From Acidimicrobiales bacterium (GTDB taxonomy: Bacteria > Actinomycetota > Acidimicrobiia > Acidimicrobiales > Iamiaceae), in contig DASZTW010000001.1 of assembly GCA_035547835.1 (NCBI GenBank), positions 186,001 through 250,000 of the forward strand: DNA of 64,000 nt, in the 5' to 3' direction. Made by a program: the position numbers and the translations under genes. Positions 43,504 through 53,934 of this stretch are shown in pieces (position 1 is the first letter of the stretch; the number at the start of each line of letters is the position of its first letter). The notes beneath the pieces were generated by a model. The model made no database searches. It saw only the letters and a program-made list of their open reading frames with translations, and had not been told where the DNA came from.

Positions 43504-44769
43504 TCAGCCCGACCGACGGCTCGCCGCCAGCCACGCCAGCATCTGGCGGTAGACGGTGGCGATCTTGGCCCCGTACGTGGGGTCGGTGGCCCAACTGCCC
43601 GCCAAGTCACCCCACATCGGGCAGCAGCCGGCTCGCCCGCGGAGGCCGGGCGCGACCAACGGGTGGGCGAACGACGGGTCCCTGACCGCGAACCGCTTCA
43701 ACAGCTGGATCTGCGCCCGCACGCCAGCCTGCGGCGACGCGAACCCGATGCCCGCCCCGCACGAGTCACAGTGGCCGATCCCGCCGTAGTTGTTGTGGTT
43801 GACGGCGTCGGGGCTGGAGAACGCGCCGGTCTCGATGATCGCCTGCGCGAACGCCACGTCGCCGCGGACGCCCTCGTCGGCGCCTTCGCTGACGAACCAG
43901 TTGGCCAAGTCGCTGATCGAGACGGGCACCCTCGGTCGCCAGCCGCGGCTGGCGTACCAGGCCGCGAGGTCGTTGCCCGAGAGCACGCTGGCGCTCATGA
44001 TCGGCAGGGAACCCGCGTCACCCGCGGCCGTGGAGCTCGACGCCGACGCCACGCCGAGGCTGCCTTCCGCGGTCGCGACCTGCTGTTGCGCGACCGCCAA
44101 CGACTGCTGCGCGGCGCGCACGTCGGCGGCGGCGCGTCGTTGGGCGTCGAGGTCGGCGTCGAGCGTGTGCTGCGCCGCGTCGAGGGTCTCGCGCGCGTCG
44201 ACCACGCGCGCGCGTTGACGGTCGAGCACCGAGCCCGACAGAGCCTGGGCCCGCCCGTTCCTCGAGAAGTCGCCCGTCACCACGGACTCGAGGGTGGTGT
44301 AGCCGGGGTTCACGTAAGCGGCGACCGCGAGGGTGGCCAAGGCGTGACGTGCGTCGGCGAGCCGCTGCTGCGCCGCGCCGACCTCCGCCCGGTCGGCGGC
44401 CACCGCACGAGCCGTGGTGTCGCGCACGACTTGCCGGTCTTGGACGACGTTGGTCACCACTGGCACCTGCTCGCGGGCACGCAGCACGGCGAGCTGGCTG
44501 AGGAGCTGGTCGATCGGGCTCGCGGCGCCAGGGCCCGTGGGGGCCGTGCCAGGCTCGGGGTCGGGAACAGGCGGGACGATGTCGGCGTGCGCCGCGCGGC
44601 CCGGCGCCACGGCGGCGACGGCGAGCGCGACGAGCGCCGCGCACACGGCCGCGACGAGACGGCGACCCCGGCGGCCTCGACGGCCTCTTCCTCGCGCAAG
44701 CCCTGCTGATCCCACCGTTCGTGCACGCCGACCGCCCGCCCGGGTGGCCGCCCATGCTTCCCTCCCCAC
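43504..44769 (-). CDS. Secreted coiled-coil protein with glucosaminidase domain
   Basis: About 421 residues from GTG 44769; GTG 44808 is a longer alternative, and neither has a clear ribosome site. A very basic start (RRGRRGRR) followed by LVAAVCAALVALAVAAVAPGRAAHA is a signal peptide cleaved near AHA. Residues about 80-220 form a long coiled coil, Ala/Gln/Arg-rich (AQQRLADARHAL, QRRAAADVRAAQQSL). The C-terminal 150 residues are a glucosaminidase (PF01832-like) domain: FVSEGADEGVRGDVAFAQAIIETG (in parts), then NNYGGIG with HCDSCGAGIGF, and WATDPTYGAKI. The general acid is probably the Glu of AIIETG. It cleaves peptidoglycan glycan chains outside the cell. Next to the CIS ATPase, but with no proven link. 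Confidence 0.83.
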   Translation of the reverse strand: MGREAWAATRAGGRRARTVGSAGLARGRGRRGRRGRRLVAAVCAALVALAVAAVAPGRAAHADIVPPVPDPEPGTAPTGPGAASPIDQLLSQLAVLRAREQVPVVTNVVQDRQVVRDTTARAVAADRAEVGAAQQRLADARHALATLAVAAYVNPGYTTLESVVTGDFSRNGRAQALSGSVLDRQRARVVDARETLDAAQHTLDADLDAQRRAAADVRAAQQSLAVAQQQVATAEGSLGVASASSSTAAGDAGSLPIMSASVLSGNDLAAWYASRGWRPRVPVSISDLANWFVSEGADEGVRGDVAFAQAIIETGAFSSPDAVNHNNYGGIGHCDSCGAGIGFASPQAGVRAQIQLLKRFAVRDPSFAHPLVAPGLRGRAGCCPMWGDLAGSWATDPTYGAKIATVYRQMLAWLAASRRSG

Positions 44770-44839
44770 TGCATGGTCCGGACCCGTCGAGGATACCGAT
44801 CTCACCACACTCGGTAGTGGTCATCGACCGATCCGTGGC

Positions 44840-44894
44840 GGGCCGAAAACGAACGAAGCCCCACCGAACTGCGCAGCGCGAGACCGGTGGGGCT
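44840..44894 (-). terminator. Rho-independent terminator of groES-groEL
   Basis: On the minus strand, AGCCCCACCG (rc of 44885-44894) pairs with CGGTGGGGCT (rc of 44857-44866) over an 18-base loop and is followed by a T-rich run, TTCGTTCGTTTTCGG. It lies about 40 bases after the groEL stop. Confidence 0.8.
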
Positions 44895-44932
44895 GGTTCG
44901 AGTGGGCCGATGGCCGGCCCGCTACGGGTGGG

Positions 44933-46895
<1,963 letters not shown>

Positions 46896-46966
46896 TGCGC
46901 CTCCCATGGCGGTTGTTTCTGGCGTCTGCCGGAGCGAGGAGGCGGGCGACCTCGCCGCGCGCATCC

Positions 46967-47021
46967 TTAGCACTCTCGACTTGCGAGTGCTAACCCTAGG
47001 CCCCGGCCCGCGGCCAGGCAA
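46967..47021 (-). promoter_or_regulatory. CIRCE operator and groESL promoter
   Basis: A perfect CIRCE element occupies 46967-46993: TTAGCACTC, nine bases, GAGTGCTAA. Directly upstream on the minus strand, TTGCCT (47016-47021), a 17-base spacer and TAGGGT (46993-46998) give a plausible vegetative promoter with its -10 abutting the operator. HrcA binding at CIRCE represses groESL until heat stress. HrcA itself is not in the window. Confidence 0.95.
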
Positions 47022-47084
47022 CCCGCGACCCGCAACAATCAGCCAGATCTCACGCCGTGGGACCGGATGAGCCGCCCGCGGCGT

Positions 47085-47297
47085 TCAGCGCTTGCGCCGG
47101 CGGATGTCCTCACCGGGATCGCGCTCGAGCCACTCGCGATCTGCCTCGGTGAAAGAGGCGTTGCGGTTGACGTCGATCTCGACGTCGCTCTCGGGCAGGT
47201 CCTCGAACCAGGCCCGCTCGTGGTCGTGCGAGCGACGCTTGGCGGTCGGCTCGTCGCCCCGGAACGGATCCTTGCTCTTGCGACGGAACACGCCCAT
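47085..47297 (-). CDS. Small charged protein of unknown function
   Basis: 70 residues, MGVFRRKSKDPFRGDEP at the start and ending in a basic IRRRKR. Highly charged, no membrane segment, with an aromatic/acidic middle (HDHERAWFEDLPESDVEIDV). Lies between groES and tsaD in the same direction; the frame and start are coherent. Perhaps a conserved lineage-specific protein; function unknown. Confidence 0.6.
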   Translation of the reverse strand: MGVFRRKSKDPFRGDEPTAKRRSHDHERAWFEDLPESDVEIDVNRNASFTEADREWLERDPGEDIRRRKR

Positions 47298-47370
47298 CGG
47301 GAGATCTTGTCAGATGGTCGGATCGAGCCGCGCAACCCAAGCCCGACCCGACCCGAGCCAAGCCTGAACC

Positions 47371-47410
47371 GGGTGGGGAGCTGGTCGTCAGGGCGACCCG
47401 ATCCCCACCC
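47371..47410 (-). terminator. Stem-loop after tsaD
   Basis: GGGTGGGGA (47371-47379) and TCCCCACCC (47402-47410) form a perfect nine-base stem with a 22-base loop, 20 bases beyond the tsaD stop (minus strand). No T-run follows; probable terminator of the tsa cluster. Confidence 0.5.
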
Positions 47411-47430
47411 ACTCCGCGGCAACGCGCAAG

Positions 47431-48429
47431 CTACGTGGGCAGGCGCAAGTTGGGGTCGGCACCGACGTCGAGCGGGCTCGGGCCGTCGGCTTCGAGGCGC
47501 CACCACCCCGCCGCCGCGACCATGGCGGCGTTGTCCGTGCACATCGCCCGGCTCGGGATCAGGGCCGGCACGCCCAAGTCGTGACCCGCCGCGGCGAAGC
47601 GTTCGCGCAACCGCGAGTTGGCCGCCACCCCGCCACCGATGCACATCCCGCTGGCGCCGACCTGTTGAACCGCTCGGGTGGTCTTGGCGACCAGCACGTC
47701 GACCACGGCTTCTTGGAAGCTGGCGGCCACGTCGGCGGTGGCGACCCCCGGGTTGCGTCGCACGTGGTTGACGACGGCCGTCTTCAGGCCAGAGAACGAG
47801 AAGTCGAAACCCTCGTGGAGGACGGCACGCGGAAAGTCGATGGCTTCGGGGTCACCCTCCGTGGCGATCTTGTCGATCGCCGGCCCACCCGGATAGCCGA
47901 GCCCGAGATAGCGGGCGACTTTGTCGTACGCCTCGCCCGCTGCGTCATCGAGCGTCTGGCCCAGCAGCTCATAACGGCCGTGACCGTGCATGGCCACCAA
48001 CATCGTGTGGCCACCCGACACGAGCAGCACCACCAGCGGCAGCTCGATGTCGGGCTGATCGAGGAACGCCGCGTACAAGTGCGCTTCGAGGTGGTTGACC
48101 GCCACGAACGGCACGCCCCACACCAGCGAAAGCGCCTTCGCCGCGCTGACCCCGACCAGCAGCGCGCCGACCAGCCCGGGGCCGTGGGTGGCGGCGACCG
48201 CGTCGAGCTGCGTCCCGTCGAGCCCCGCCTCGACCATCGCCTGGGCGACGACCGGGGTGAGCAGCTCGACGTGTGCGCGGCTGGCGATCTCGGGCACCAC
48301 ACCGCCGTAGACCGCGTGAAGGTCGACCTGGCTCGACACCACCGACGACCGCACCTGCTCGCCGCGCTCGACCACCGCGGCGGCTGTCTCGTCGCACGAC
48401 GTCTCGATGCCGAGCACCACACCGCCCAT
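47431..48429 (-). CDS. tsaD: tRNA N6-threonylcarbamoyladenosine transferase TsaD
   Basis: 332 residues from ATG 48429 (MGGVVLGIETSCDETAAAVV). The ASKHA-fold motifs are clear: the metal-binding NHLEAHLYAA, LLVSGGHTML, SGLKTAVVNHV, and IGGGVAANSRLR near the C terminus. With TsaB and TsaE it transfers the threonylcarbamoyl group to A37 of ANN-reading tRNAs. Start overlaps the rimI stop (TGATG). The gene cluster tsaE-tsaB-rimI-tsaD is a common actinobacterial operon. Confidence 0.97.
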   Translation of the reverse strand: MGGVVLGIETSCDETAAAVVERGEQVRSSVVSSQVDLHAVYGGVVPEIASRAHVELLTPVVAQAMVEAGLDGTQLDAVAATHGPGLVGALLVGVSAAKALSLVWGVPFVAVNHLEAHLYAAFLDQPDIELPLVVLLVSGGHTMLVAMHGHGRYELLGQTLDDAAGEAYDKVARYLGLGYPGGPAIDKIATEGDPEAIDFPRAVLHEGFDFSFSGLKTAVVNHVRRNPGVATADVAASFQEAVVDVLVAKTTRAVQQVGASGMCIGGGVAANSRLRERFAAAGHDLGVPALIPSRAMCTDNAAMVAAAGWWRLEADGPSPLDVGADPNLRLPT

Positions 48430-49004
48430 CAGACCTCGACCTCCGGGTTCGATCCGGCCACGGCCGGGACGACGGTCGTGCGTCCGGGGATGGCGGCCCG
48501 CACGGCGTCGAGCCGCTCTGCGTAGGCGGGCGACCCGAGCTCGTGGGCCCACATCACCAGGGCGTCCTCATTGGTCTCGGGGTAGTAGTTCTTGCGGACG
48601 CCGGCCGGGGCGAACCCGAAGCGGCGGTACAGGTCGCGGGCGCCGGTGTTGCTCACCCGCACTTCGAGGGTCATCTGGTCGATGCCGCGCTCGATCGCGG
48701 CCTCGACCAGCAGCAGCACCAGCCGGGTCGCGATCGCGTGGCGCCGCCACTGCTCGTCGACCGCAACGGTCGTGACGTGGGCCTCGCCCGCGATGTACAG
48801 CGCACCGGCGTAGCCCACCACCGCGTCAGCGACCGTGGCCACGGCGTAGACCCGCGAACCTGTGAGGGCGAGCTCACCTTTGAACAGACCCTCCGACCAT
48901 GGACGCGGATACGCCTGCGCTTCGATCCGCAGCACCTCGGGCAAGTGGTCGTGCTGCATCGGTGTGAGCACCACCACGAGGTTCGAACGTGCCGAAGTGC
49001 TCAC
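48429..49004 (-). CDS. rimI: Ribosomal-protein-alanine N-acetyltransferase-like GNAT (RimI)
   Basis: 191 residues from GTG 49004, overlapping the tsaB stop (GTGA). GNAT core: PEVLRIEAQAYPRPWSEGLF, VGYAGALYIAGEAHVTTVAV, the acetyl-CoA loop EQWRRHAIATRLVLLL and the C-terminal VRVSNTGARDLYRRFGF, YYPETNEDALVM. The usual R-x-x-G-x-G/A loop is written RRHAIA, with His at the first Gly position, a mild deviation. RimI acetylates the S18 N terminus in E. coli and often sits with tsaB/tsaD; the substrate here is inferred. The C-terminal 35 residues are an extra tail. Confidence 0.9.
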   Translation of the reverse strand: MSTSARSNLVVVLTPMQHDHLPEVLRIEAQAYPRPWSEGLFKGELALTGSRVYAVATVADAVVGYAGALYIAGEAHVTTVAVDEQWRRHAIATRLVLLLVEAAIERGIDQMTLEVRVSNTGARDLYRRFGFAPAGVRKNYYPETNEDALVMWAHELGSPAYAERLDAVRAAIPGRTTVVPAVAGSNPEVEV

Positions 49005-49744
49005 AGCTCGCTCCGGGGGGACGGACCCGGGACGCGCGGCGCACCGGGGGCGGCGGCACGGGTCGACCAGTTGATCTCGGCGTCGGGCTTGCGGAGGTAG
49101 ACCGGCTCGAGGTCCGACGGCGCCACCCACTCCTCGCGCAGCGCACGAGCGTGGGCGAGCTGCACGAGCGAGATGGCCGACGGGTGCGCGAGGCCCTGCT
49201 CGGCGAACTCGACGCGGGGGACGTCGGCCAACTCGTCGCGGTAGCGCAGGGCGCCGTCGCCCACGAGGAAGTGCTCCTCGCCGGTGGCCCACAGCTCCGA
49301 CACCAAGTCCTGCGGCGTCCCGACGACGGGCTCCGACAGCCGCTGCACACCACCGGGGACGGCCACGTAGAACGCGTAGAACAGCTCGCCGCGCCGGGCG
49401 TCGATCACCGCCACGATGCGGCGAGGGGTCAAACGGGCAGGGAAGGCCAGCAAGTCGAGGCTCGACACGCCGATCATGGGAACCCGCAGGGCGAAAGCGA
49501 TCGCCTTGGCCGACGCGATCCCGACTCGGAGGCCGGTGAAGAGCCCCGGCCCGACGTCGACGGCGACGGCCCCGATCTCGGCCAGGGGCACCCTTGCCTG
49601 TCGGCTGACGAACTCGATGGCCGGCGTCAAGGTCTCTGCATGGCGCCGACCCCGCGACGAGTGCGACGACGCCAACACGCCTTCGTGTCCGCCGATCGCG
49701 CAGCCGACCTGGGCCGTTGCGGTGTCGATCCCGAGGATCAGCAT
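49001..49744 (-). CDS. tsaB: tRNA threonylcarbamoylation protein TsaB
   Basis: 247 residues from ATG 49744 (MLILGIDTATAQVGCAI); a longer upstream frame is not needed. Typical TsaB segments: VDVGPGLFTGLRVGIASAKAIA and VIDARRGELFYAFY. It is the inactive ASKHA paralogue that dimerises with TsaD. The start overlaps the tsaE end by seven bases. The C terminus has LEPVYLRKPDAEINW, usual for the family. Confidence 0.96.
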   Translation of the reverse strand: MLILGIDTATAQVGCAIGGHEGVLASSHSSRGRRHAETLTPAIEFVSRQARVPLAEIGAVAVDVGPGLFTGLRVGIASAKAIAFALRVPMIGVSSLDLLAFPARLTPRRIVAVIDARRGELFYAFYVAVPGGVQRLSEPVVGTPQDLVSELWATGEEHFLVGDGALRYRDELADVPRVEFAEQGLAHPSAISLVQLAHARALREEWVAPSDLEPVYLRKPDAEINWSTRAAAPGAPRVPGPSPRSEL

Positions 49745-50259
49745 CCGGCGCGGCCCGCCCAGCGAGCGAGGGCATCGGCAAGGCCACGGCGGCGGGCGGT
49801 CCACCGATTGCCGACGGTGGTCAGGGTCATGCAGCGGTCGTCGTCGCCGTCACCGAAGGAGATCTGCACTTCGAGGTAGTCGGCCGGCAGGACCGGGGCG
49901 ATGGCGTCGCCCCATTCGATGACCATCACGCCGCCGTCGTCGATCAGCTCCGAAAGGCCGAGGTCGGTGGCCTCGCGCAGGTGCTCGAGCCGGTACACGT
50001 CGAGGTGATGGAGCACGAGGCGGCCACCGGTGTACTCACGGGCGATCGTGAACGTGGGGCTCACGATGCGGTCGACGATGCCGAGCGCCGCCCCGAAGCC
50101 CTGCGTGAACGCCGTCTTGCCCGCACCCAGCTCACCGGCGAGGAGCACGACGTCGCCGGGCACGACCAGCTCGGCGACGGCACCGGCGACCGCTCGTGTT
50201 TCGTCAGGAGTCGAGGTCCCCAAGACCAGCGTGGACCCGCCCGGTGGCGCCGCGTTCAC
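49738..50259 (-). CDS. tsaE: tRNA threonylcarbamoylation ATPase TsaE
   Basis: 173 residues from GTG 50259, overlapping the glycosylase gene by four bases. Walker A GELGAGKTAF lies near residues 42-51, followed by VSPTFTIAREY, LHHLDVYRL and VMVIEWGD, all family signatures. It provides ATPase activity that resets the TsaBD complex. The extra C-terminal 25 residues are basic. Confidence 0.96.
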   Translation of the reverse strand: MNAAPPGGSTLVLGTSTPDETRAVAGAVAELVVPGDVVLLAGELGAGKTAFTQGFGAALGIVDRIVSPTFTIAREYTGGRLVLHHLDVYRLEHLREATDLGLSELIDDGGVMVIEWGDAIAPVLPADYLEVQISFGDGDDDRCMTLTTVGNRWTARRRGLADALARWAGRAGC

Positions 50260-50822
50260 GAGCTGCTCCCAGCGAGCAGCACCTTGGCTCGCACCAGGTC
50301 GGCCCGCATCTGCGCCAGGGCCGGGCCACCACCCCGCAGCACCGCCGCGGGATGGAAGGTGGGCACGACCACGCCGTGGCGGTACGGGTAGCTGGCGCCG
50401 CGCAGCGACGTGATGCCTTGTCTGGTGTCGAGCAGGAGCTTGGTCGCGAAGTTGCCCAGCGTGACGATCACTTTGGGGTCGATGAGGTCGATCTGGCGCT
50501 CGAGGTAGGGGCGGCAGGCATCGATCTCGTCGGGTTTGGGGTCACGGTTGTCGGGTGGGCGGCACTTGACCACGTTGGCGATGTAGCAGGTGTCGCGGGT
50601 GAGCCCGGTCTCCTCGAGAAGCAGCCGGTCGAGCAGCTGCCCGGAACGGCCGACGAACGGCAGGCCTTGTCTGTCCTCCTCGGCGCCGGGCCCTTCGCCG
50701 ACGAACATCAGGTCGGCCGAGGGGTCGCCCATGCCGAACACGACCTGGGTGCGGCCGCCTGCCAGGGCGCAGCGGGTGCAGCCACTGGCCTCGACGGCCA
50801 ACGCTTCGAGGGCGGAGGGCAC
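50256..50822 (-). CDS. Type 4 uracil-DNA glycosylase (4Fe-4S)
   Basis: 188 residues from GTG 50822; upstream frame residues have no homology look. Motif A is VFGMGDPSADLMFVGEGPGAEED (in parts GEGPGAEED), and motif B is PTFHPAAVLR near residue 160. Four cysteines at about 15, 18, 87 and 103 match the iron-sulphur cluster spacing of family 4 UDGs. It removes uracil from DNA to start base excision repair. Shares a transcript with tsaE by a GTGA overlap. Confidence 0.94.
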   Translation of the reverse strand: MPSALEALAVEASGCTRCALAGGRTQVVFGMGDPSADLMFVGEGPGAEEDRQGLPFVGRSGQLLDRLLLEETGLTRDTCYIANVVKCRPPDNRDPKPDEIDACRPYLERQIDLIDPKVIVTLGNFATKLLLDTRQGITSLRGASYPYRHGVVVPTFHPAAVLRGGGPALAQMRADLVRAKVLLAGSSS

Positions 50823-50862
50823 AGCCCGATGGTACCGCCCGCCGGACGCTTGTTGACCTGGG

Positions 50863-51735
50863 TCAGCCGAGGTGCCGGACGGCGTCTTCGACTGCCGCAG
50901 CGGCCAACACCCGAACGGTGTCGACGTCGGTTTCGACCTCCCCGGTGGCCGCCGCGACGAGCCCGTCGCCGTCGACGCGGGTGTGCGCCGGCACCAAGCT
51001 GCGCGACAGGCCACCGTGCCCGCCTTGCGCCACGATCAGGCAGCCGGTCTTGTCGAGCGCAGCGTTGGTGACCACCACACCGATGGTCGTGTTGGCGAAC
51101 GTGCCCTCGGTGCCGAGCGTCGAGCCGTCACCCGCCGACTCGAGCCGGTCAGCGGCCGACGACAGCGCGGAGCCGTCGCGGTCGACGTCGCCGAACGCGT
51201 TGACGGCGAGGAGGGCCGACACGATCAGCGCGCCCGAGCGACGGGTGGCGCCCGACAGGCCACCTGGCTTCACACCAGCGGGCCCGCGCCACTTGCCGAC
51301 GGTGACGCCGGTACCGGCGCCGACCGGGCCGAGAGTGAGCGGTCCGCCGGTGGCGGACTCGCACGCCGCGAAGCCCTCGTCGGGGCCGGGGCGGACGGAC
51401 GGGTCGCCTACGGCCAAGTCGAACAACGCCAGTGTCGGCACGATCGGCACCGGACCAGCTGCGGTGGGCACGCCGATGCCCCGTTCCTCGCACCACCGCA
51501 TGACACCGTCGGCGGCCGCCAACCCGAACGCGGACCCGCCGGTGAGCAACACCGCGTCACATCGCTGGACCGTGCGATGCGGCTCGAGCAAGGAGAGCTC
51601 TCGGCTGGCCGGGGCGCCACCCCGCACGTCGACGCTCGCCACCGTCCCGGCCGGTAGCAGCACCACGGTACAACCGGTCCGTGCCTCGGCGTCGGTCCAA
51701 TGACCGACCCGGACCCCGGCGACGTCGGTGACCAT
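50863..51735 (-). CDS. P1/S58-family aminopeptidase-like protein (DmpA-like)
   Basis: 290 residues from ATG 51735 (MVTDVAGVRVGHWTDAEARTG). Family marks: VLLTGGSAFGLAAADGVMRW, and the self-processing region with ANTTIGVVVTNAALDKT near residues 225-240, where cleavage before Thr creates the N-terminal nucleophile. Such enzymes form alpha/beta-processed oligomers with beta-peptidyl or D/L-aminopeptidase activity. The conserved VGAGTGVTVGKWRG and KPGGLSGA segments are also seen. Eight bases after the alpha/beta hydrolase gene. Substrate unknown. Confidence 0.9.
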   Translation of the reverse strand: MVTDVAGVRVGHWTDAEARTGCTVVLLPAGTVASVDVRGGAPASRELSLLEPHRTVQRCDAVLLTGGSAFGLAAADGVMRWCEERGIGVPTAAGPVPIVPTLALFDLAVGDPSVRPGPDEGFAACESATGGPLTLGPVGAGTGVTVGKWRGPAGVKPGGLSGATRRSGALIVSALLAVNAFGDVDRDGSALSSAADRLESAGDGSTLGTEGTFANTTIGVVVTNAALDKTGCLIVAQGGHGGLSRSLVPAHTRVDGDGLVAAATGEVETDVDTVRVLAAAAVEDAVRHLG

Positions 51736-51743
51736 GGGCTGGA

Positions 51744-52799
51744 TCAGCGCGCGCCGGATTGGCCGTTGGTTGCCGAGTTCGCCACCGAATCGACCAGGGG
51801 TCGCGGCGGCGCGGCGCCGATCCGGGCGACGAACGCGTCGAGCAGCTCGGCCACTTCGAAGGGCCGTTCCTGCATGAGCTGGTGACCTGCACCCGGGAGG
51901 ACCTCGAGGCGTGCGTCGGGCAGGAACGTGGCGATCCGCCGGGCGGCCCACACCGGCGTCAGCAGGTCACGCGACCCGACCAGCACGAGCGACGGTGTCG
52001 CCGTGGCGGCCAGCGCGTCGCGAGCATCGTGGTCGAGCAAGTCGACACCGGAGGGCAGCGACGTCGACTGCGGAACTTCAGCCAGGAACCGGCGGACCTG
52101 GTCGACGGCCTTGGCCGGCGGGTCGGCGCCGAACGCCAGCCGCGTCATGAACCACGACATGTCGTCGTCGCCGATCTGGCGCTGGGGCACCGGTTTACCG
52201 GCCTCGACCCGTCCCACGAGCCGCCGGCCCATCGCCTTGCCGACCGGTTGCACCAGCGGCGGCAGGATCTGGAACGCCGCAGTGTCCATGAACACCAGCC
52301 CCGCGACCCGTTCGGCGAGCACGTCGGGATGATCGCCCGCGAACTCCATCAGGATCATTCCGCCCATCGAGTGGCCGACCACGACGGCCTCGCGCAGGTC
52401 GAAGTGCGCAAGGACCTCGGCCACGTCGCGTGCCGCCACCTCCCGGCCGACCCCGTCGGAACCGACGGTCGAACGGCCGTGGCCGCGCACGTCGACAGCG
52501 ATCACTCGGAAGCGGTCGGAGAGCTGGTGGAGCTGGGGCGACCAGACCGACGCTTGCAACGTGATGCCGTGGATGAGCAGCAGGGGGCGGCCCTCCCCGC
52601 GTTCGATCGCGTGGATCACCGCAGCGTCTCGGGTCGGGATCTGGTGGTGCACGACATCGGCAGGCAGGTCGTACAAGGGATCGAGCTCGGGATTCGTCCG
52701 CGCCCGGAGCTTCGTCACCGACCGGTGGGTCAACACCGCGGCCCCAACCGCGGCGGCGGCTGCGGCCGCCCCGATGCCGATGAGCTGGCTGCGCTTCAT
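51744..52799 (-). CDS. Membrane-anchored alpha/beta hydrolase
   Basis: 351 residues from ATG 52799. An N-terminal hydrophobic helix (about 5-24, Ala-rich) followed by THRSVTKLRAR suggests a signal anchor. The hydrolase fold starts with LLLIHGITLQASVW (oxyanion region), nucleophile VVGHSMGGM near residue 143, acid probably in VGSRDLLTP and His in LPGAGHQLMQE near residue 310. A typical lid segment lies between. Substrate unknown. Sits between alr and the P1 peptidase gene in the same direction, ten bases after alr. Confidence 0.9.
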   Translation of the reverse strand: MKRSQLIGIGAAAAAAAVGAAVLTHRSVTKLRARTNPELDPLYDLPADVVHHQIPTRDAAVIHAIERGEGRPLLLIHGITLQASVWSPQLHQLSDRFRVIAVDVRGHGRSTVGSDGVGREVAARDVAEVLAHFDLREAVVVGHSMGGMILMEFAGDHPDVLAERVAGLVFMDTAAFQILPPLVQPVGKAMGRRLVGRVEAGKPVPQRQIGDDDMSWFMTRLAFGADPPAKAVDQVRRFLAEVPQSTSLPSGVDLLDHDARDALAATATPSLVLVGSRDLLTPVWAARRIATFLPDARLEVLPGAGHQLMQERPFEVAELLDAFVARIGAAPPRPLVDSVANSATNGQSGAR

Positions 52800-52809
52800 G
52801 TCCGTACTC

Positions 52810-53934
52810 CTATCCGTAGCGTCGCGGCACCCGGGAGCTGATGCCGCACACGACCTCGTAGGAGATCGTGTCCAGCGCGGTGGCCCAGTCGTCCGCGCCG
52901 ATCGTTGTCGAGCCCTGCGTGCCGATCAACACCACCTCGTCACCCACGTTGACCGGGTGGTCGCCGCAGTCGACGGTGATCTGGTCCATGGTCACCGTGC
53001 CGGCGATCGGGTGGGCCACGCCACCGATGAGGACCTCGCCACCGCGGGCCGACAGCAGGCGGGGCACGCCATCGGCGTAGCCGATCGGCACGGTGGCCAC
53101 CGTGGCGTCACGTGCAGGTGCGTACCGCAGACCATAAGAGATGCCCTCCCCCGCGGCCACGCGCTTGGTGAAGGCCACCTCGGACCGGAGGCGCAAGGCG
53201 GGGCGCAGGTCGGCGACACCGGGCCGGCCGGCCAGCGCCGCGGCAGGCGCGAGGCCGTACAAGCTGATGCCGCAGCGCACCAGGTCGTAGCGACTCCCGG
53301 GGTGGCAGAACGTGCCCGCCGAGTTGGCGGCATGGCGGATGCGAGGCCGGATGCCGGCACGGTCGAGCGCCGCCAGCGCCGCGTCGAACCGTGCGAGCTG
53401 CGTGGCGGTGAAGTCGCGATCGGGCTCGTCGGCGACGGCCAAGTGGGTGAACACGCCTTCGAGGCCGAGCTCCGGCGCCGACTCGACGGCCGCTGCGAGG
53501 CCGCCGAGATCGCCAGGAGCCGCACCGACTCGCCGCATGCCGGTGTCGACCTTCAAGTGGACCGGCAACGGTTCGGCGCGACGACTGCCACGGACCGCCG
53601 CGACTGCGGCGGCCACTCCGCCGCGTGTGTACAACGTGGGACGCAACGAGTACGCGACAGCTGCGTCGAGCGCGCCGTGCGGTGGCTCGCTCAGCAACAG
53701 GATCCGCTCGTCGATCCCCGCGTCGCGCAGCTCGACCCCTTCCTCGATGGTGGCCACCCCCAACATGGCGGCCCCTGCGCCGAGGGCGGCTCTCGCGACC
53801 TCGACCGCGCCATGGCCGTAGCCGCCCGCTTTGACGACGGCACACACCGAGCCGTGCCCCGACGCGGCGCGCAGCACGCCCATGTTGTGGGCGATCGCGC
53901 CAAGGTCGACTTCGGCGCGCGTCGGGCGCGTCAC
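52810..53934 (-). CDS. alr: Alanine racemase
   Basis: 374 residues from GTG 53934, overlapping the nnr stop. PLP lysine lies in VVKAGGYGHG near residue 30; the second catalytic Tyr is in EGISYGLRY near residue 250; HLKVDTGMRRVG and the IRHAANSAG and RCGISLYGL segments are canonical. It makes D-alanine for peptidoglycan. The variant KAGGYGHG, with Gly replacing the usual Asn/Asp-Ala/Gly context, is mild. In cluster with nnr, acpS and the GlmS/GlmM pair, so wall precursor genes are grouped here. Confidence 0.96.
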   Translation of the reverse strand: MTRPTRAEVDLGAIAHNMGVLRAASGHGSVCAVVKAGGYGHGAVEVARAALGAGAAMLGVATIEEGVELRDAGIDERILLLSEPPHGALDAAVAYSLRPTLYTRGGVAAAVAAVRGSRRAEPLPVHLKVDTGMRRVGAAPGDLGGLAAAVESAPELGLEGVFTHLAVADEPDRDFTATQLARFDAALAALDRAGIRPRIRHAANSAGTFCHPGSRYDLVRCGISLYGLAPAAALAGRPGVADLRPALRLRSEVAFTKRVAAGEGISYGLRYAPARDATVATVPIGYADGVPRLLSARGGEVLIGGVAHPIAGTVTMDQITVDCGDHPVNVGDEVVLIGTQGSTTIGADDWATALDTISYEVVCGISSRVPRRYG

